From Leadbetterella sp031420365 (lineage in GTDB: Bacteria > Bacteroidota > Bacteroidia > Cytophagales > Spirosomataceae), in contig JANOMP010000266.1 in assembly GCA_031420365.1 (NCBI GenBank), forward strand, positions 1 through 33,324: 33,324 nucleotides of DNA, read 5' to 3'. The position numbers and the translations under genes were made by a program. A model generated the notes under the pieces. It was not told the origin of the DNA. It saw only the letters and a program-made list of their open reading frames with translations, and did no database searches. Below are positions 1 to 8,821 of the stretch, piece after piece. How positions within the stretch are numbered: position 1 is the first letter of the stretch; each line of letters begins with the position of its first letter.

Positions 1-171
1 CGCATCATGAACACCCAAAAAATAGTGAAGACCTCGTTTGTAAACGACAAAGGAAAGGTAATAATAATAAAAAAATGTAGTGAACCAATAGCCCAGGCTT
101 TAGAAATATACCAAGCAACAAAATATCAACCCAAACCTTTCAGTATGAAAAAGTTTGTGTTACCCCAATAA
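1..171 (+). CDS. C-terminal part of an unrecognised small ORF at the window edge
   Basis: The frame is open from base 1 and contains an ATG at 7-9, which would give a 54-residue protein ending in VLPQ before TAA at 169-171. The product is basic and has no motif I recognise. It may be the tail of a longer protein cut by the window edge, or a small free-standing gene. Codon use is ordinary for the window. No terminator with a clear U-tract follows. The 165 bases between it and the next gene (172-336) hold no feature I can support. Confidence 0.3.
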   Translation, partial: RIMNTQKIVKTSFVNDKGKVIIIKKCSEPIAQALEIYQATKYQPKPFSMKKFVLPQ

Positions 172-336
172 AAAATATTATCATGTCAAACTTATGACTG
201 TCAATTACTTACAAGCATCAAAAGACAAGTTGGGTTAAATCTTTTTTTAGGTTAGTTTATATGTTTCGTAGGTTTCTGTCGAATACTTCTGTAATGTTAA
301 ACCTTAAAATTTACATACTTATACTTAGGATACTTA

Positions 337-2262
337 TCATTCACAGTTTCTATGTTCAGTAGTAAAGACGCCAAAATTCTGAGGGATAAATTCAAATCCG
401 GGCTGCAATAAAATATGATTTTCAAATAAGTAATAAATTTTTGAGTTGTTGATTATTTGAGTAGAATTTAGGATTTTAGACTGAAAATTATAATTTGAAT
501 CTATTACTCTATCATTTAAACTTTTTTCTTTACAATCATACAGTCTTTTTTTGAATGTAATTTCGGATATAGTATTTGTGAAATTTGAACATGTGCTGCT
601 ATTGCATATTCTTAATTTAAAATAGTTTTGAGATTCAGGTTTTAGGCCTTTTAAAATAAAATAGGAAAGGGTTTTATTTACAATTGAAATTTTTTGAAAA
701 TCTGAATTAGTATTTGAATGCCAAATTTCTGTTGAATAATTTTTCTTTCCCTCATTTGACCATGTAATATTTATTTGATTATCATTTAATGCATTTGCTC
801 GAAAAGTAATTGGTGTTGCTAATGTGGTCTCTAAAATTGGTGCAGAGTTTTGAATAGGAAATTTAAAGAATGAAAATGCACTATGATTTTTGCTATTTTT
901 TAAAAATGGACCAAAAAATATTTCATTGTTTGTAGTTGTAGAGGTTAAATAGCTAATATAATTGGAGGTTTGTGGAGCATTTAATTTTAAAATAACTTCG
1001 TTCCCATTTGCAATTGTGCTGACAGTTGGAGAATTTTGAGGTGAATAAATACTAGAGGTAAGTGATTCACTTAAAAAGAATGAGCCATTTAAGGCATAGC
1101 TTTCCTGAGGAACTATCATATTTTGCCCCGATTGAAATCTTAAAACCAAAGTATCTTTTGTAGGTTTATAGTAGGCATATTGAATATTTGGGGGTTCTAT
1201 TTCTAAATTATTAGTTTCGCCATAAAAATCACGAAGCATTAAGCTGCTTATTCCATTAGCAATATTAATGTAACTTCCGTATCCATAATGTATTCCGTCA
1301 TAAATGTTTTGTCCAATTGCTGAGTAGGTTTCTACATTTTCAGGAAAAATAATTTTTGTTTTTCTTTGAAAATCTCTGATAAAACCCGCTTGTTCTAGAA
1401 TGTATGAGTTTTTCATAACATTTATTTGAACCTCATATAGTTTCTTTAAATTAGGCAAATCCTGTTTAAGTTTGTTAAATAGAATAGTCCAATTGGCTGG
1501 ATAGGTCAGGCAATTATCATTTGATGTATTGGCTTCTGCTTCGCCTTGAAAATAGACCATCATTTTTACATGATTTTTTAAGCCGCTATTAAATAATCTT
1601 GCTAGTAGTTGTCCATAAGCAAAATTTTTATCCATTCTATTATTTGGATTTTCTTCTGTTAGGGCTAATACATTTTTACCTCCATCAGATGCATTAATTA
1701 TACAAATAGGAATTTTTGAATGCTCAACAATATTTAACATGAGATGATTGCCGATACTACCAACTTGAGCATAAGGTTGTTTGCCTGGAAACCATAGCAA
1801 CAAATCAGGTTGAAATAAAGAATAAGAATAATTTCTTAAAAACTTATCTGAGTAGTTGATATTGAAATAATCCACCCCAGAGGATGCACTCATGTTAGAT
1901 TGACCATATAGCAGAATTGCATCACCACATAAAAGTTTATCTGCAGTTTTTAACACATTCCAATTGGAATTTATTTTTGCCAAAAAAATTAACTTGTACT
2001 CTGATAATTCTGCAAATAGTTTAATTGGAATGGTAAAGTTGTTTTTAGACTTGATAATTTTATAAATTAAGGTATCATTTCTATATAGGTCAATTCTAAT
2101 TGAATCACATTGGTTATCTATATAATTGCCATAAATTTCTATGATACCTATATTGGTTTCATTTCTTGGAATCAATTGATAATCCGAAGGGAAATTGGAA
2201 ACATTCAATTGAGCAGTTAGTTTGTATGAAATTAAAAAAAACGCTACTAAAATATACTTCAT
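337..2262 (-). CDS. Secreted SGNH-hydrolase / sialate O-acetylesterase-like protein with fibronectin-III-like and C-terminal module
   Basis: The 641-residue product starts with a signal peptide (hydrophobic core at residues 3-17, cut after TAQ). GQSNM at 120-124 is the block-I nucleophile motif of the SASA/SGNH esterase family (Ser122). A VYFQGEAEA segment follows near residue 236, matching the family's QGE block. A YDGIHYG segment near 324 supplies the Asp and His of block V. A region at roughly 480-570 resembles a fibronectin-III fold. The last ~65 residues contain ILLQPGF and end in NCE. This is the same kind of tail as on the PQQ-type dehydrogenase at 13325-16537. By family it would remove O-acetyl groups from sugars outside the cytoplasm. 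The substrate is unknown. It is divergent from the pseudouridine synthase and appears to stand alone. Confidence 0.75.
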   Translation of the reverse strand: MKYILVAFFLISYKLTAQLNVSNFPSDYQLIPRNETNIGIIEIYGNYIDNQCDSIRIDLYRNDTLIYKIIKSKNNFTIPIKLFAELSEYKLIFLAKINSNWNVLKTADKLLCGDAILLYGQSNMSASSGVDYFNINYSDKFLRNYSYSLFQPDLLLWFPGKQPYAQVGSIGNHLMLNIVEHSKIPICIINASDGGKNVLALTEENPNNRMDKNFAYGQLLARLFNSGLKNHVKMMVYFQGEAEANTSNDNCLTYPANWTILFNKLKQDLPNLKKLYEVQINVMKNSYILEQAGFIRDFQRKTKIIFPENVETYSAIGQNIYDGIHYGYGSYINIANGISSLMLRDFYGETNNLEIEPPNIQYAYYKPTKDTLVLRFQSGQNMIVPQESYALNGSFFLSESLTSSIYSPQNSPTVSTIANGNEVILKLNAPQTSNYISYLTSTTTNNEIFFGPFLKNSKNHSAFSFFKFPIQNSAPILETTLATPITFRANALNDNQINITWSNEGKKNYSTEIWHSNTNSDFQKISIVNKTLSYFILKGLKPESQNYFKLRICNSSTCSNFTNTISEITFKKRLYDCKEKSLNDRVIDSNYNFQSKILNSTQIINNSKIYYLFENHILLQPGFEFIPQNFGVFTTEHRNCE

Positions 2263-2368
2263 ATTATGAAATAGAATAGAATCAAATCTTCCAATTTTTT
2301 TTAAGTGAATCCAAATTTAAAACAAAAGAAATAATTTTTTTTATCTTAATATTCTTTAAACTTGTTTT

Positions 2369-2403
2369 TTTGTTCATTGTAGAAGATATTAATTCTATAT
2401 TTT
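2369..2403 (+). promoter_or_regulatory. Possible Bacteroidota-type promoter for the pseudouridine synthase
   Basis: TTTG at 2369-2372 and TATATTTT at 2396-2403 resemble the -33 TTTG and -7 TAnnTTTG elements of the Bacteroidota housekeeping sigma factor. The spacing is 23 bases, at the long end, and the final G of the -7 box is missing. It lies about 55 bases upstream of the start codon. This is a sequence match only. Confidence 0.25.
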
Positions 2404-2458
2404 CGGCAATCGAATATAAATTACTAATAAGTTATTAAACATTTTTTTAATTTTGAAA

Positions 2459-3070
2459 ATGGAAATATTGTTTGAAGACGAGTGGATTTTAGTTTTAGTT
2501 AAGCCACCTGGATTGGCTGTTCAATCTAAAAAAGGACAAGATATTCAATCCATTTATCCAAATTGCTATGTAGTTCATAGATTAGATCAGCGAGTCTCTG
2601 GGCTTTTGGTTATGGCTAAAAATAAAGAAGTCGCAGCCAAATTAAGTGATGATTTTCAAACCAATAGAGTAAAAAAATCCTATTTTGCAGTAGTGAAAGA
2701 GAAACCAATATTGGAGTTTGATATTTTAGAACATTGGTTAGGTAAAATATCTAAAAAAGCCGTGGTGAGTGTTTTTGAACTGAAAAATTATAAAAAAGCA
2801 TCTTTGCAACTTAAAATTTTACGTTCCTCTGAACGATATCACCTTTTGCAAATTCAATTATTTTCAGGTCGATTTCACCAAATTCGAGCTCAATTATCTT
2901 TTATTGGTTCTCCAATTATTGGTGATTTAAAGTATGGTTATAGCCGTAGTAGTCCTGATGGAAGTATTTTTTTACATGCATTTAGACTTGAATTCAATAA
3001 CCCTATAACCGGAGAGAAGTTAATGTTTGAGATTGAACAACCAGAAATATGGAGCACATTCGGACTATAA
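2459..3070 (+). CDS. RluA-family 23S rRNA/tRNA pseudouridine synthase
   Basis: This 203-residue cytosolic enzyme isomerises uridine to pseudouridine in structural RNA. HRLD at residues 40-43 followed by VSGLLVMAKN is the RluA catalytic motif (nucleophile Asp43). A second conserved block, FSGRFHQIRAQL, lies near residue 137, and GDLKYG near 157. The protein is a short catalytic domain with no S4 RNA-binding domain, as in the RluA/TruC-like subgroup. The frame extends upstream to a TTG at 2453, but ATG at 2459 is preferred because the family begins directly with the first strand. It converges with the AraC-type gene, leaving only two bases between stops. The RNA target cannot be read from sequence. 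Confidence 0.88.
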   Translation: MEILFEDEWILVLVKPPGLAVQSKKGQDIQSIYPNCYVVHRLDQRVSGLLVMAKNKEVAAKLSDDFQTNRVKKSYFAVVKEKPILEFDILEHWLGKISKKAVVSVFELKNYKKASLQLKILRSSERYHLLQIQLFSGRFHQIRAQLSFIGSPIIGDLKYGYSRSSPDGSIFLHAFRLEFNNPITGEKLMFEIEQPEIWSTFGL

Positions 3071-3072
3071 AT

Positions 3073-3936
3073 TTATGTTAAAATGCTTTTTCTATACGCC
3101 ATTGGATTAGTTTTTAATGTTTTTTTGAACAATCTATTGAAATTTGAAAGATTATTAAATCCTGATTCGAAACATATTTCAAAAATATTCATTTCTGTTT
3201 CTTGTAAAAGTTTACAAGCATGATTTAATCTAACCCTATTAAGATATTCAATGAACGTTTTTTGTGTTCTAGCCTTAAAATATCTACAGAATGCGGCTTT
3301 CGTAAGATTTGTCTTTTCAGACATTTGATCTATTGTAATTTCTTCTTTAAAATGCTTAAAAATTTGATCAAATACGATATTCATTCTTGCAGAATCTTTA
3401 AAGCTAAGGCCTTGCATTTCAACTTCAGAAAGCAAATATGCTTCTTTACTTTGTGCCATTACTTCTAATAGTTCTATTAAAATCAAAAATTTTTGGATTC
3501 CTGTTTTTTGAATATTGCCTCTAATTATTGTATTTAATCTTTCTTTTGTTTCCCCATTAAAAGCTACACCATTTTTAGCGTTTTCAAACAATATTTGTAT
3601 CTTTTTCATTTCTGTTAAATCAAAAAAATGATCTCCAAAACTATTCTTTCTGAATTGAATTACTATGGAAGCTGGTTTTTTAGGGCTATTAGTTTTATAA
3701 AAAATATCTTCAGCTCTAAACCAATGAGGTAAATTAGAGCCAATTAAGATTAAATCATCTTCAAAATATTCAGATGTATGATTTCCTATCACTTTTTTGC
3801 CGAAACCTCCATCACATAGAACAATTTCAAACTCTTCATGAAAATGAAGTGGGGTTTCAAAAAATGGTGATTCAAATCTTTCATACAGATATGACGAATC
3901 TTTACTTACTGTAAGTTTTTGTAATAATGGCTTCAT
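3073..3936 (-). CDS. AraC-family transcriptional regulator with N-terminal cupin sensor
   Basis: The protein has 287 residues. The N-terminal ~100 residues form a cupin-like arm with FHEEFEI near 32-38, typical of sugar-sensing AraC proteins. The C-terminal ~100 residues hold the double helix-turn-helix: a first HTH around DQMSEKTNLTKAAFCRYFK and a second in the conserved FEICFESGFNNLSNFNRLFK stretch, followed by the usual PMAYRK end. The gene is divergent from the SDR gene, with 113 bases between start codons, next to a long carbohydrate-catabolic run. It is therefore the natural candidate to control that run in response to a sugar. This control is inferred from position and family, not seen in the sequence. 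Confidence 0.85.
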   Translation of the reverse strand: MKPLLQKLTVSKDSSYLYERFESPFFETPLHFHEEFEIVLCDGGFGKKVIGNHTSEYFEDDLILIGSNLPHWFRAEDIFYKTNSPKKPASIVIQFRKNSFGDHFFDLTEMKKIQILFENAKNGVAFNGETKERLNTIIRGNIQKTGIQKFLILIELLEVMAQSKEAYLLSEVEMQGLSFKDSARMNIVFDQIFKHFKEEITIDQMSEKTNLTKAAFCRYFKARTQKTFIEYLNRVRLNHACKLLQETEMNIFEICFESGFNNLSNFNRLFKKTLKTNPMAYRKSILT

Positions 3937-3998
3937 GAAATATCAATAAAGTACAAGAATACTATAATTTTGTGTTACTTTTTGCATTTTTTTTAGTA

Positions 3999-4006
3999 TA
4001 AATTTG
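3999..4006 (+). promoter_or_regulatory. Possible -7 promoter element upstream of the sugar gene run
   Basis: TAAATTTG is an exact match to the Bacteroidota -7 consensus TAnnTTTG and lies 43 bases before the SDR start codon, in the divergent AraC/SDR interval. TTTG copies at 3969-3972 and 3981-3984 are not at the ideal spacing for a -33 element. That could mean an activator-dependent promoter, or a chance match. Confidence 0.3.
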
Positions 4007-4049
4007 AGCATTATTTGAATATTGCCTAATTCTAATACTTTTTTTGCAA

Positions 4050-4829
4050 ATGTTGGCGAACAAGAAAATTGTAATAATAGGAGGTACCACTGGTTTGGGC
4101 TTTTCGGCTGCTAAAGCCTTTGAACTGAATGGGGCTAAAGTGGTTGTGGTGGGGAGAAATCCTGAGAACTGTTTATCTACAGAGATTGCTCTTGGAGAAA
4201 ATGTTAGAGCAATAATTGGAGATGCATCTAATCCTAAAACGGCGATTAAAGCTATTGATACTTGCATTTGCGAGTTTGGTGGTTTCGACGGATTGTATCA
4301 TGTGGCAGGTGGCAGCGGACGAAAATTTGGAGATGGGCCTTTACATAAACTGACCTTAGAGGGTTGGAACAAAACTTTTGAACTTAATTTAACGAGTTTG
4401 ATGCTTTCAAATCAAGCTGCAGTAAAGAAATTTTTAGAATTAGAACAGTCAGGCACCATTTTGAATATGAGTTCGGTATTGGGTTTTTCACCTTCTCCCC
4501 ATTTCTTTGTAACTCATGCCTATGCCGCAGCTAAATCGGCAGTAATTGGCTTTACTAAATCTTTGGCTGCCTATTATGCCAAAGATAATATCAGAATAAA
4601 TATTCTGGCACCAGGTTTGGTTGAAACGCCGATGTCTGAACGTGCAAGTAAAGATGAACTTATAATGAATTTTGTAAAAACTAAACAGCCTTTAGATGGA
4701 GGAAGAAATGGCAAACCAGAAGATTTAGACGGGGCTGCAGTATATTTTATGTCAGAAGCTTCAAAATTTACGACAGGGCAAACGCTTTATGTTGATGGAG
4801 GTTGGGAGGTTTCAGAGGGGCAATATTAA
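4050..4829 (+). CDS. Short-chain dehydrogenase/reductase (SDR), first gene of the sugar run
   Basis: This 259-residue classical SDR oxidises or reduces a hydroxyl/carbonyl group with NAD(P). The cofactor motif GGTTGLG is at residues 11-17. The catalytic tetrad is complete: Asn113 in ELNLTS, Ser141/142 in NMSS, Tyr158 and Lys162 in YAAAK. The C-terminal region has the conserved PGLVETPM and the ending TGQTLYVDGGW. ATG at 4050 is chosen over an in-frame TTG at 4044 because the first strand follows immediately. It is divergent from the AraC-type regulator. It is followed 140 bases later by the ROK kinase, so an additional promoter between them is possible. A sugar or sugar-acid substrate is inferred from neighbours only. 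Confidence 0.85.
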   Translation: MLANKKIVIIGGTTGLGFSAAKAFELNGAKVVVVGRNPENCLSTEIALGENVRAIIGDASNPKTAIKAIDTCICEFGGFDGLYHVAGGSGRKFGDGPLHKLTLEGWNKTFELNLTSLMLSNQAAVKKFLELEQSGTILNMSSVLGFSPSPHFFVTHAYAAAKSAVIGFTKSLAAYYAKDNIRINILAPGLVETPMSERASKDELIMNFVKTKQPLDGGRNGKPEDLDGAAVYFMSEASKFTTGQTLYVDGGWEVSEGQY

Positions 4830-4969
4830 ATAAAAATGTGTATGTAATGGTACGATGGAATTTTGTAAAAGTCTATATATTTAGTTCTGAATGGTATATG
4901 TTGTCAATTTTTTTGTATAAACTAAATAGATTTAAGACCTAATTACTGCGATTAAATATTTAATAATCA

Positions 4970-5857
4970 ATGAAAACAGCTATTGGAATAGATTTAGGAG
5001 GAACTAATGTTAAAGGGGTTTTAATGAATGAATCTGGCCAAATTTTAATTCAACATTTTATATCAACCGAAGACGATTCTGAAGGTAAATGGAAAGTCAA
5101 TGTGCTTGAAATGGTAAAATATTTAAAAGACGCTAGTAAAGAAAGTATTGATATTATTGGTTTATCTGCCCCTGGTTTAGCATGTGAAACTAATAAATGT
5201 ATAGCACATCTCCCCAATAGGTTATTTGGCTTAGAAAATTTTGTTTGGCAAGAGTATTTCCAAACAAATACTTTTGTATTAAACGATGCTCATGCTGCGC
5301 TAATGGCTGAAACTAAATATGGAGCAATAAAAGGCTTTAAAAATGCAATATTATTGACTTTAGGTACTGGTGTGGGAGGGGGGATTTTAATTAATGGAGA
5401 ACTTTATCAAGGATTAAACCAAATGGCGGGTCATTTAGGTCATGTTAGCTTAAATACTTCCAATGAAGAAATTAGTATTTTAGGTATACCTGGAAGTTTG
5501 GAATATGCATTGGGCAATTATTCTATTGGAAAAAGATCTATGGGTAAGTTTAATTCTACTAATGAATTAATTATTGCCTATAAACAAAATGATACTTTCG
5601 CAAAATGGCTTTGGTTAGATTCCATTAGAAAATTAAGCATTTCCTTGGCTTCATTAATTAATATTTTTTCTCCAGAGATTATCGTTTTAAGTGGTGGAAT
5701 TACTTTAGCTGAAGAGGTACTCTTTGATCCTTTATTTGATTTTGTAGAAATGTATGAATTTAGACCAAAGGGCAAAAAGACAATTATTAAAAAAGCTCAT
5801 TTTAATAATCTTTCGGGGGCAGTTGGTGCTGCTGCATTTGCATTTAGTAAAATATAA
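4970..5857 (+). CDS. ROK-family sugar kinase (variant without the zinc motif)
   Basis: This 295-residue member of the ROK (repressor, ORF, kinase) family has no N-terminal DNA-binding domain, so it is a kinase rather than a repressor. The N-terminal phosphate-binding loop IDLGGTNVKG is at residues 7-16. The catalytic base is Asp106 in VLNDAHAA. The second glycine-rich loop GTGVGGG is at 132-138. In classical ROK kinases a Glu-x-Gly-His segment and a zinc-binding CxCGxxGCxE follow. Here GHLGH (154-158) replaces the former, and PGSLE (174-178) stands where the Cys-rich motif ends, with no Cys. The protein therefore belongs to a zinc-free subgroup whose sugar preference I cannot assign. It probably phosphorylates the sugar handled by the downstream SIS protein. 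Confidence 0.85.
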   Translation: MKTAIGIDLGGTNVKGVLMNESGQILIQHFISTEDDSEGKWKVNVLEMVKYLKDASKESIDIIGLSAPGLACETNKCIAHLPNRLFGLENFVWQEYFQTNTFVLNDAHAALMAETKYGAIKGFKNAILLTLGTGVGGGILINGELYQGLNQMAGHLGHVSLNTSNEEISILGIPGSLEYALGNYSIGKRSMGKFNSTNELIIAYKQNDTFAKWLWLDSIRKLSISLASLINIFSPEIIVLSGGITLAEEVLFDPLFDFVEMYEFRPKGKKTIIKKAHFNNLSGAVGAAAFAFSKI

Positions 5858-5995
5858 TTTTTGAAACACTAAATCTAAAAATGTAAAAGCACAACGAAAA
5901 ATTAGATAATTTATAAAGAGCTTAATTTTTAAATTGTTCTTTATACTATAAGAAACAGATGATTTAATACATATTTTTAATTAAGACTATCTATA

Positions 5996-6802
5996 ATGAC
6001 ATATACGCAAGAGTATTTAGCAAAATGCCAAAAAATGATAGAGACTGTTAGTTCTCAAGAAAGAAAAATACTTGACGTCGCTACAATCTTTGCTAAGTCT
6101 ATTTTGGCGGGTAGGATGGTTCATGTTTTTGGAAGCGGCCATAGCAGAATCATGGTTGAAGAAATGTGGCCAAGATACGGTTCTTTTCCAGGCTTTAATC
6201 CAATTGTGGAGCTTTCTCTTACTTTTCATAATCTTGTGGTAGGTGCCAATGGCCAAAGACAAGCTATGTTTTTAGAGAATGTTTCAGGTTTAGCTGAGCA
6301 AATCATTCGAAATTTTGATGTAAATAATCAAGATAGTGCTTTGATAATTTCATCTTCTGGTTGCAATGTGGTACCTATTGAAATAGCTGAAATATTTAAA
6401 AATAAAGGGCTTAAAGTAATAGGATTAAATACAAAATTGCATTCAGAAGCTAGCATTAGTAAACGAAAAGACGGCAAAAAACTCCAAGACTTTTGTGATA
6501 TTGTTTTAGATTCTGGTGCACCTCTTGGTGATGCTATGATAAAAATAAAGGACTTGGAAACACCAGTCTCACCAGGATCAACTATTGGTTCTTGTTTAAT
6601 CATAAATTCTATAAAAGCAGAAGTTGCAAATTTATTAACAGAAGCCGGAAAACCACCAAAAGTTCTTACAGCTGGTGCTTTAGTGGGTGCTGAAAAAGCA
6701 TCAGAATTATTTCAATCTGCTTATGATGAGCATGCCCATAGAATTTCTAAAATGTATAAATCGGTAGGAATTGAAAGTTATGTATCTAGGGACAATACTT
6801 AA
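5996..6802 (+). CDS. SIS-domain phosphosugar-binding protein (UPF0309-like)
   Basis: The 268-residue protein has a single SIS (sugar isomerase) fold of the SIS_2/UPF0309 type. The VHVFGSGHSR segment at residues 42-51 is the first phosphosugar loop. IISSSGCN near 115 is the second Ser-rich loop that holds the sugar phosphate. The C-terminal half has the family's conserved segment with GSCLIINSIKAEV. Family members isomerise or cleave aldose/ketose phosphates in the cytosol, but most have no assigned substrate. The order kinase then SIS isomerase suggests that the product of the ROK kinase is its substrate. This is inference. It is preceded by 138 bases and followed by 90 bases with no clear terminator. 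Confidence 0.82.
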   Translation: MTYTQEYLAKCQKMIETVSSQERKILDVATIFAKSILAGRMVHVFGSGHSRIMVEEMWPRYGSFPGFNPIVELSLTFHNLVVGANGQRQAMFLENVSGLAEQIIRNFDVNNQDSALIISSSGCNVVPIEIAEIFKNKGLKVIGLNTKLHSEASISKRKDGKKLQDFCDIVLDSGAPLGDAMIKIKDLETPVSPGSTIGSCLIINSIKAEVANLLTEAGKPPKVLTAGALVGAEKASELFQSAYDEHAHRISKMYKSVGIESYVSRDNT

Positions 6803-6892
6803 AATGAATAAAAAGGTTTTTGTTTTTTATAAGAAAATAGGCAATTTAGTTTAAAAATAAACTTAAGCATAAATAAATTATATATTAAAAAT

Positions 6893-7921
6893 ATGCAAGC
6901 ATTCCCAATTAAAACTACTGTAGTGGGCTCATGGCCTTTTCCAAGTTGGTTAGAATATGCCTCACAAAATTTAGGGCAATTTGGTAAAGCAGATGTAAAT
7001 GAAATGATAGAAGACGCCGTGGTAAATGCCATTCATGATCAGGTTTCGGGTGGATTAGATGTTATTTCTGACGGGGAGCAAACTCGGCTTGATTTTAATC
7101 TTTCATTTTATGGATTTATTAAAGGAATTCAAGCCAATCATGAAGAGACTCGCAAATATGGGCCTCCAGCTCACGACCAACGTGGAAAACATACCATTGT
7201 TGAAAAACTTACTGCACCAAAAGGATTAGGAGTGGTAGAAGAATATAATAGATTGAAAAGATTGGCTCCTGCTGGTAAGATACTAAAAGCTTCAATTCCA
7301 GGACCATATACGCTTTCTGGTAGAATGTTGCCAGGAGAAATTTATAAAGATCGTTGGGAAATTACAGAGGCTTTGATGCCTTTGGTCGCTTTAGAATTAG
7401 AAAAATTAGTAGAAGCTGGTGCAGAAGAAATTTGTATAGACGAGCCGTCGATGTCATGTTATGCATATAAAGAAGATACGAAACGCTTTGTTGATATTTT
7501 TAATCGAACAGTAAAAGAAATTGTAGGTAGAACCAGAATTGGAACTCATTTGTGTTTTGGAAATTTTAAGGGCCGCTCAATTGGAAAGAAAACCATTGCC
7601 CCTATGTTACCAGATTTTTTAGACTTGACGGTCGACGAACTCCATACGGAAATGTGCGTTTTGAATTTTGCTGAAGTGCATCTATTAGAACGTTTTGCAG
7701 AAAAAATGGATGTGGCTGTTGGCGTGATTGATGTAAAAAGCTATTATATAGAAACTGTAGATGATGTTAAGGAAAGAATTCAGAAATGTTTAAAATACAT
7801 CCCTGCTGAAAAATTAGCTGTAGCACCAGACTGCGGACTTTCTCAAACAGCAAGATGGGCTTCTAAATTGAAAATAAAATCTATGTGTGAAGCAGCAAAT
7901 CAACTTAGAGCAACTTTATGA
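6893..7921 (+). CDS. MetE-like cobalamin-independent zinc methyltransferase (core catalytic domain only)
   Basis: The 342 residues correspond to the C-terminal catalytic (beta/alpha)8 domain of cobalamin-independent methionine synthase, without the N-terminal duplicate found in E. coli MetE (about 753 residues). Conserved parts are TTVVGSWPFP at 8-17 and SDGEQTR at 59-65. All expected zinc ligands are present: His219 and Cys221 (THLCFGN), a Glu in HTEMC (Glu253) and Cys314 (PDCGL). It is therefore probably an active thiol alkyltransferase. Core-MetE proteins in other organisms transfer methyl groups from corrinoids or other donors, and relatives open epoxides with coenzyme M. The gene is embedded among sugar genes and overlaps the next gene by 4 bases (ATGA), so a role in housekeeping methionine synthesis is doubtful. 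The substrate is unknown. Confidence 0.82.
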   Translation: MQAFPIKTTVVGSWPFPSWLEYASQNLGQFGKADVNEMIEDAVVNAIHDQVSGGLDVISDGEQTRLDFNLSFYGFIKGIQANHEETRKYGPPAHDQRGKHTIVEKLTAPKGLGVVEEYNRLKRLAPAGKILKASIPGPYTLSGRMLPGEIYKDRWEITEALMPLVALELEKLVEAGAEEICIDEPSMSCYAYKEDTKRFVDIFNRTVKEIVGRTRIGTHLCFGNFKGRSIGKKTIAPMLPDFLDLTVDELHTEMCVLNFAEVHLLERFAEKMDVAVGVIDVKSYYIETVDDVKERIQKCLKYIPAEKLAVAPDCGLSQTARWASKLKIKSMCEAANQLRATL

Positions 7922-8769
7922 TACAGCCCATTCAAAAAGACATTGATTTAATAAAAGATATAGCGTCTTTTAATTCGGATTCCTTTTTCAAAGTCTGGTG
8001 GCTTGGACAGAGTGGCTTTCTTTTAAAATATAAAAACGAAACTATTCTTTTTGATCCTTATTTGTCCGATTCTCTTACCCAAAAATACAAAAATACGGAT
8101 AAACCACATACTCGAATTAGTGATTTAGTCTTAAAGCCGGCTCTTTTAAAAAACATAAATATTGTTACTTCCAGCCACAATCACACAGATCATCTAGACG
8201 GAGAAACTTTGAATCCGATTTTTGAAAACAACTCAAACGGGAAACTTGTAATTCCAGAGGCGAATCGAGAATTTGTGGCCGAAAGACTTAAATGTGCTTT
8301 GGATTTTCCGATTGGATTGGACGATAAAAAAATTACAAAAATAGGTAATTTTGAAATAATTGGAATGCCTGCTGCTCATAATACTATTGAAAAGGATAAA
8401 AAAGGCCAGTGCAAATTTTTAAGTTTTATTGTAAAATTTGGAGATTTTGTGGTTTATCATTCTGGAGATACGCTTTGGTATGAAGGTCTCGAAGAAACTT
8501 TAATGAAATATAAAATTGACCTTGCCTTTTTACCCATTAATGGAAACAAACCAGAGCGAAAAGTTGCAGGAAACTTGAGTTTTGAAGAGGCAGCAGAATT
8601 GGGGAAAGTGTCAAAAGTTAAGATGGTAATTCCTCATCATTATCATTTATTTGAGTTTAATACAGAAGACCCAGAAAATTTTAAAAAAGCGTGTGATAAA
8701 ATTGGAACTCCTTACAAAATTCTTAAACTTGGGGAAGGATTTGTGTATGATATAAAAGAAAATCTTTAA
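7918..8769 (+). CDS. UlaG-like metallo-beta-lactamase-fold hydrolase
   Basis: This 283-residue cytosolic metal-dependent hydrolase has no signal peptide. The metal motif HNHTDHLD is at residues 87-94 (His87, His89, Asp91, His92). HSGDT near 181 gives the bridging Asp. IPHHYHLFEF near the C-terminus provides the last His. The INGNKPERKVAGNLS stretch resembles the region after the fifth strand in UlaG, the L-ascorbate-6-phosphate lactonase. The closest functional guess is hydrolysis of a sugar lactone or a phosphate-bearing lactone made by one of the dehydrogenases around it. Its start codon overlaps the stop of the MetE-like gene (ATGA), which implies translational coupling and possibly consecutive reaction steps. 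The exact substrate is not determined. Confidence 0.82.
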   Translation: MIQPIQKDIDLIKDIASFNSDSFFKVWWLGQSGFLLKYKNETILFDPYLSDSLTQKYKNTDKPHTRISDLVLKPALLKNINIVTSSHNHTDHLDGETLNPIFENNSNGKLVIPEANREFVAERLKCALDFPIGLDDKKITKIGNFEIIGMPAAHNTIEKDKKGQCKFLSFIVKFGDFVVYHSGDTLWYEGLEETLMKYKIDLAFLPINGNKPERKVAGNLSFEEAAELGKVSKVKMVIPHHYHLFEFNTEDPENFKKACDKIGTPYKILKLGEGFVYDIKENL

Positions 8770-8821
8770 ATGTTTTAGATTATTTAATCATTAATATACT
8801 ACAAAATAAAAAAATTTTAAG

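Noticed and set aside
3962..4267. Minus-strand open frame across the AraC/SDR intergenic region
   Set aside because: It is antisense to the start of the SDR gene, which has complete catalytic motifs, and its product resembles no protein.
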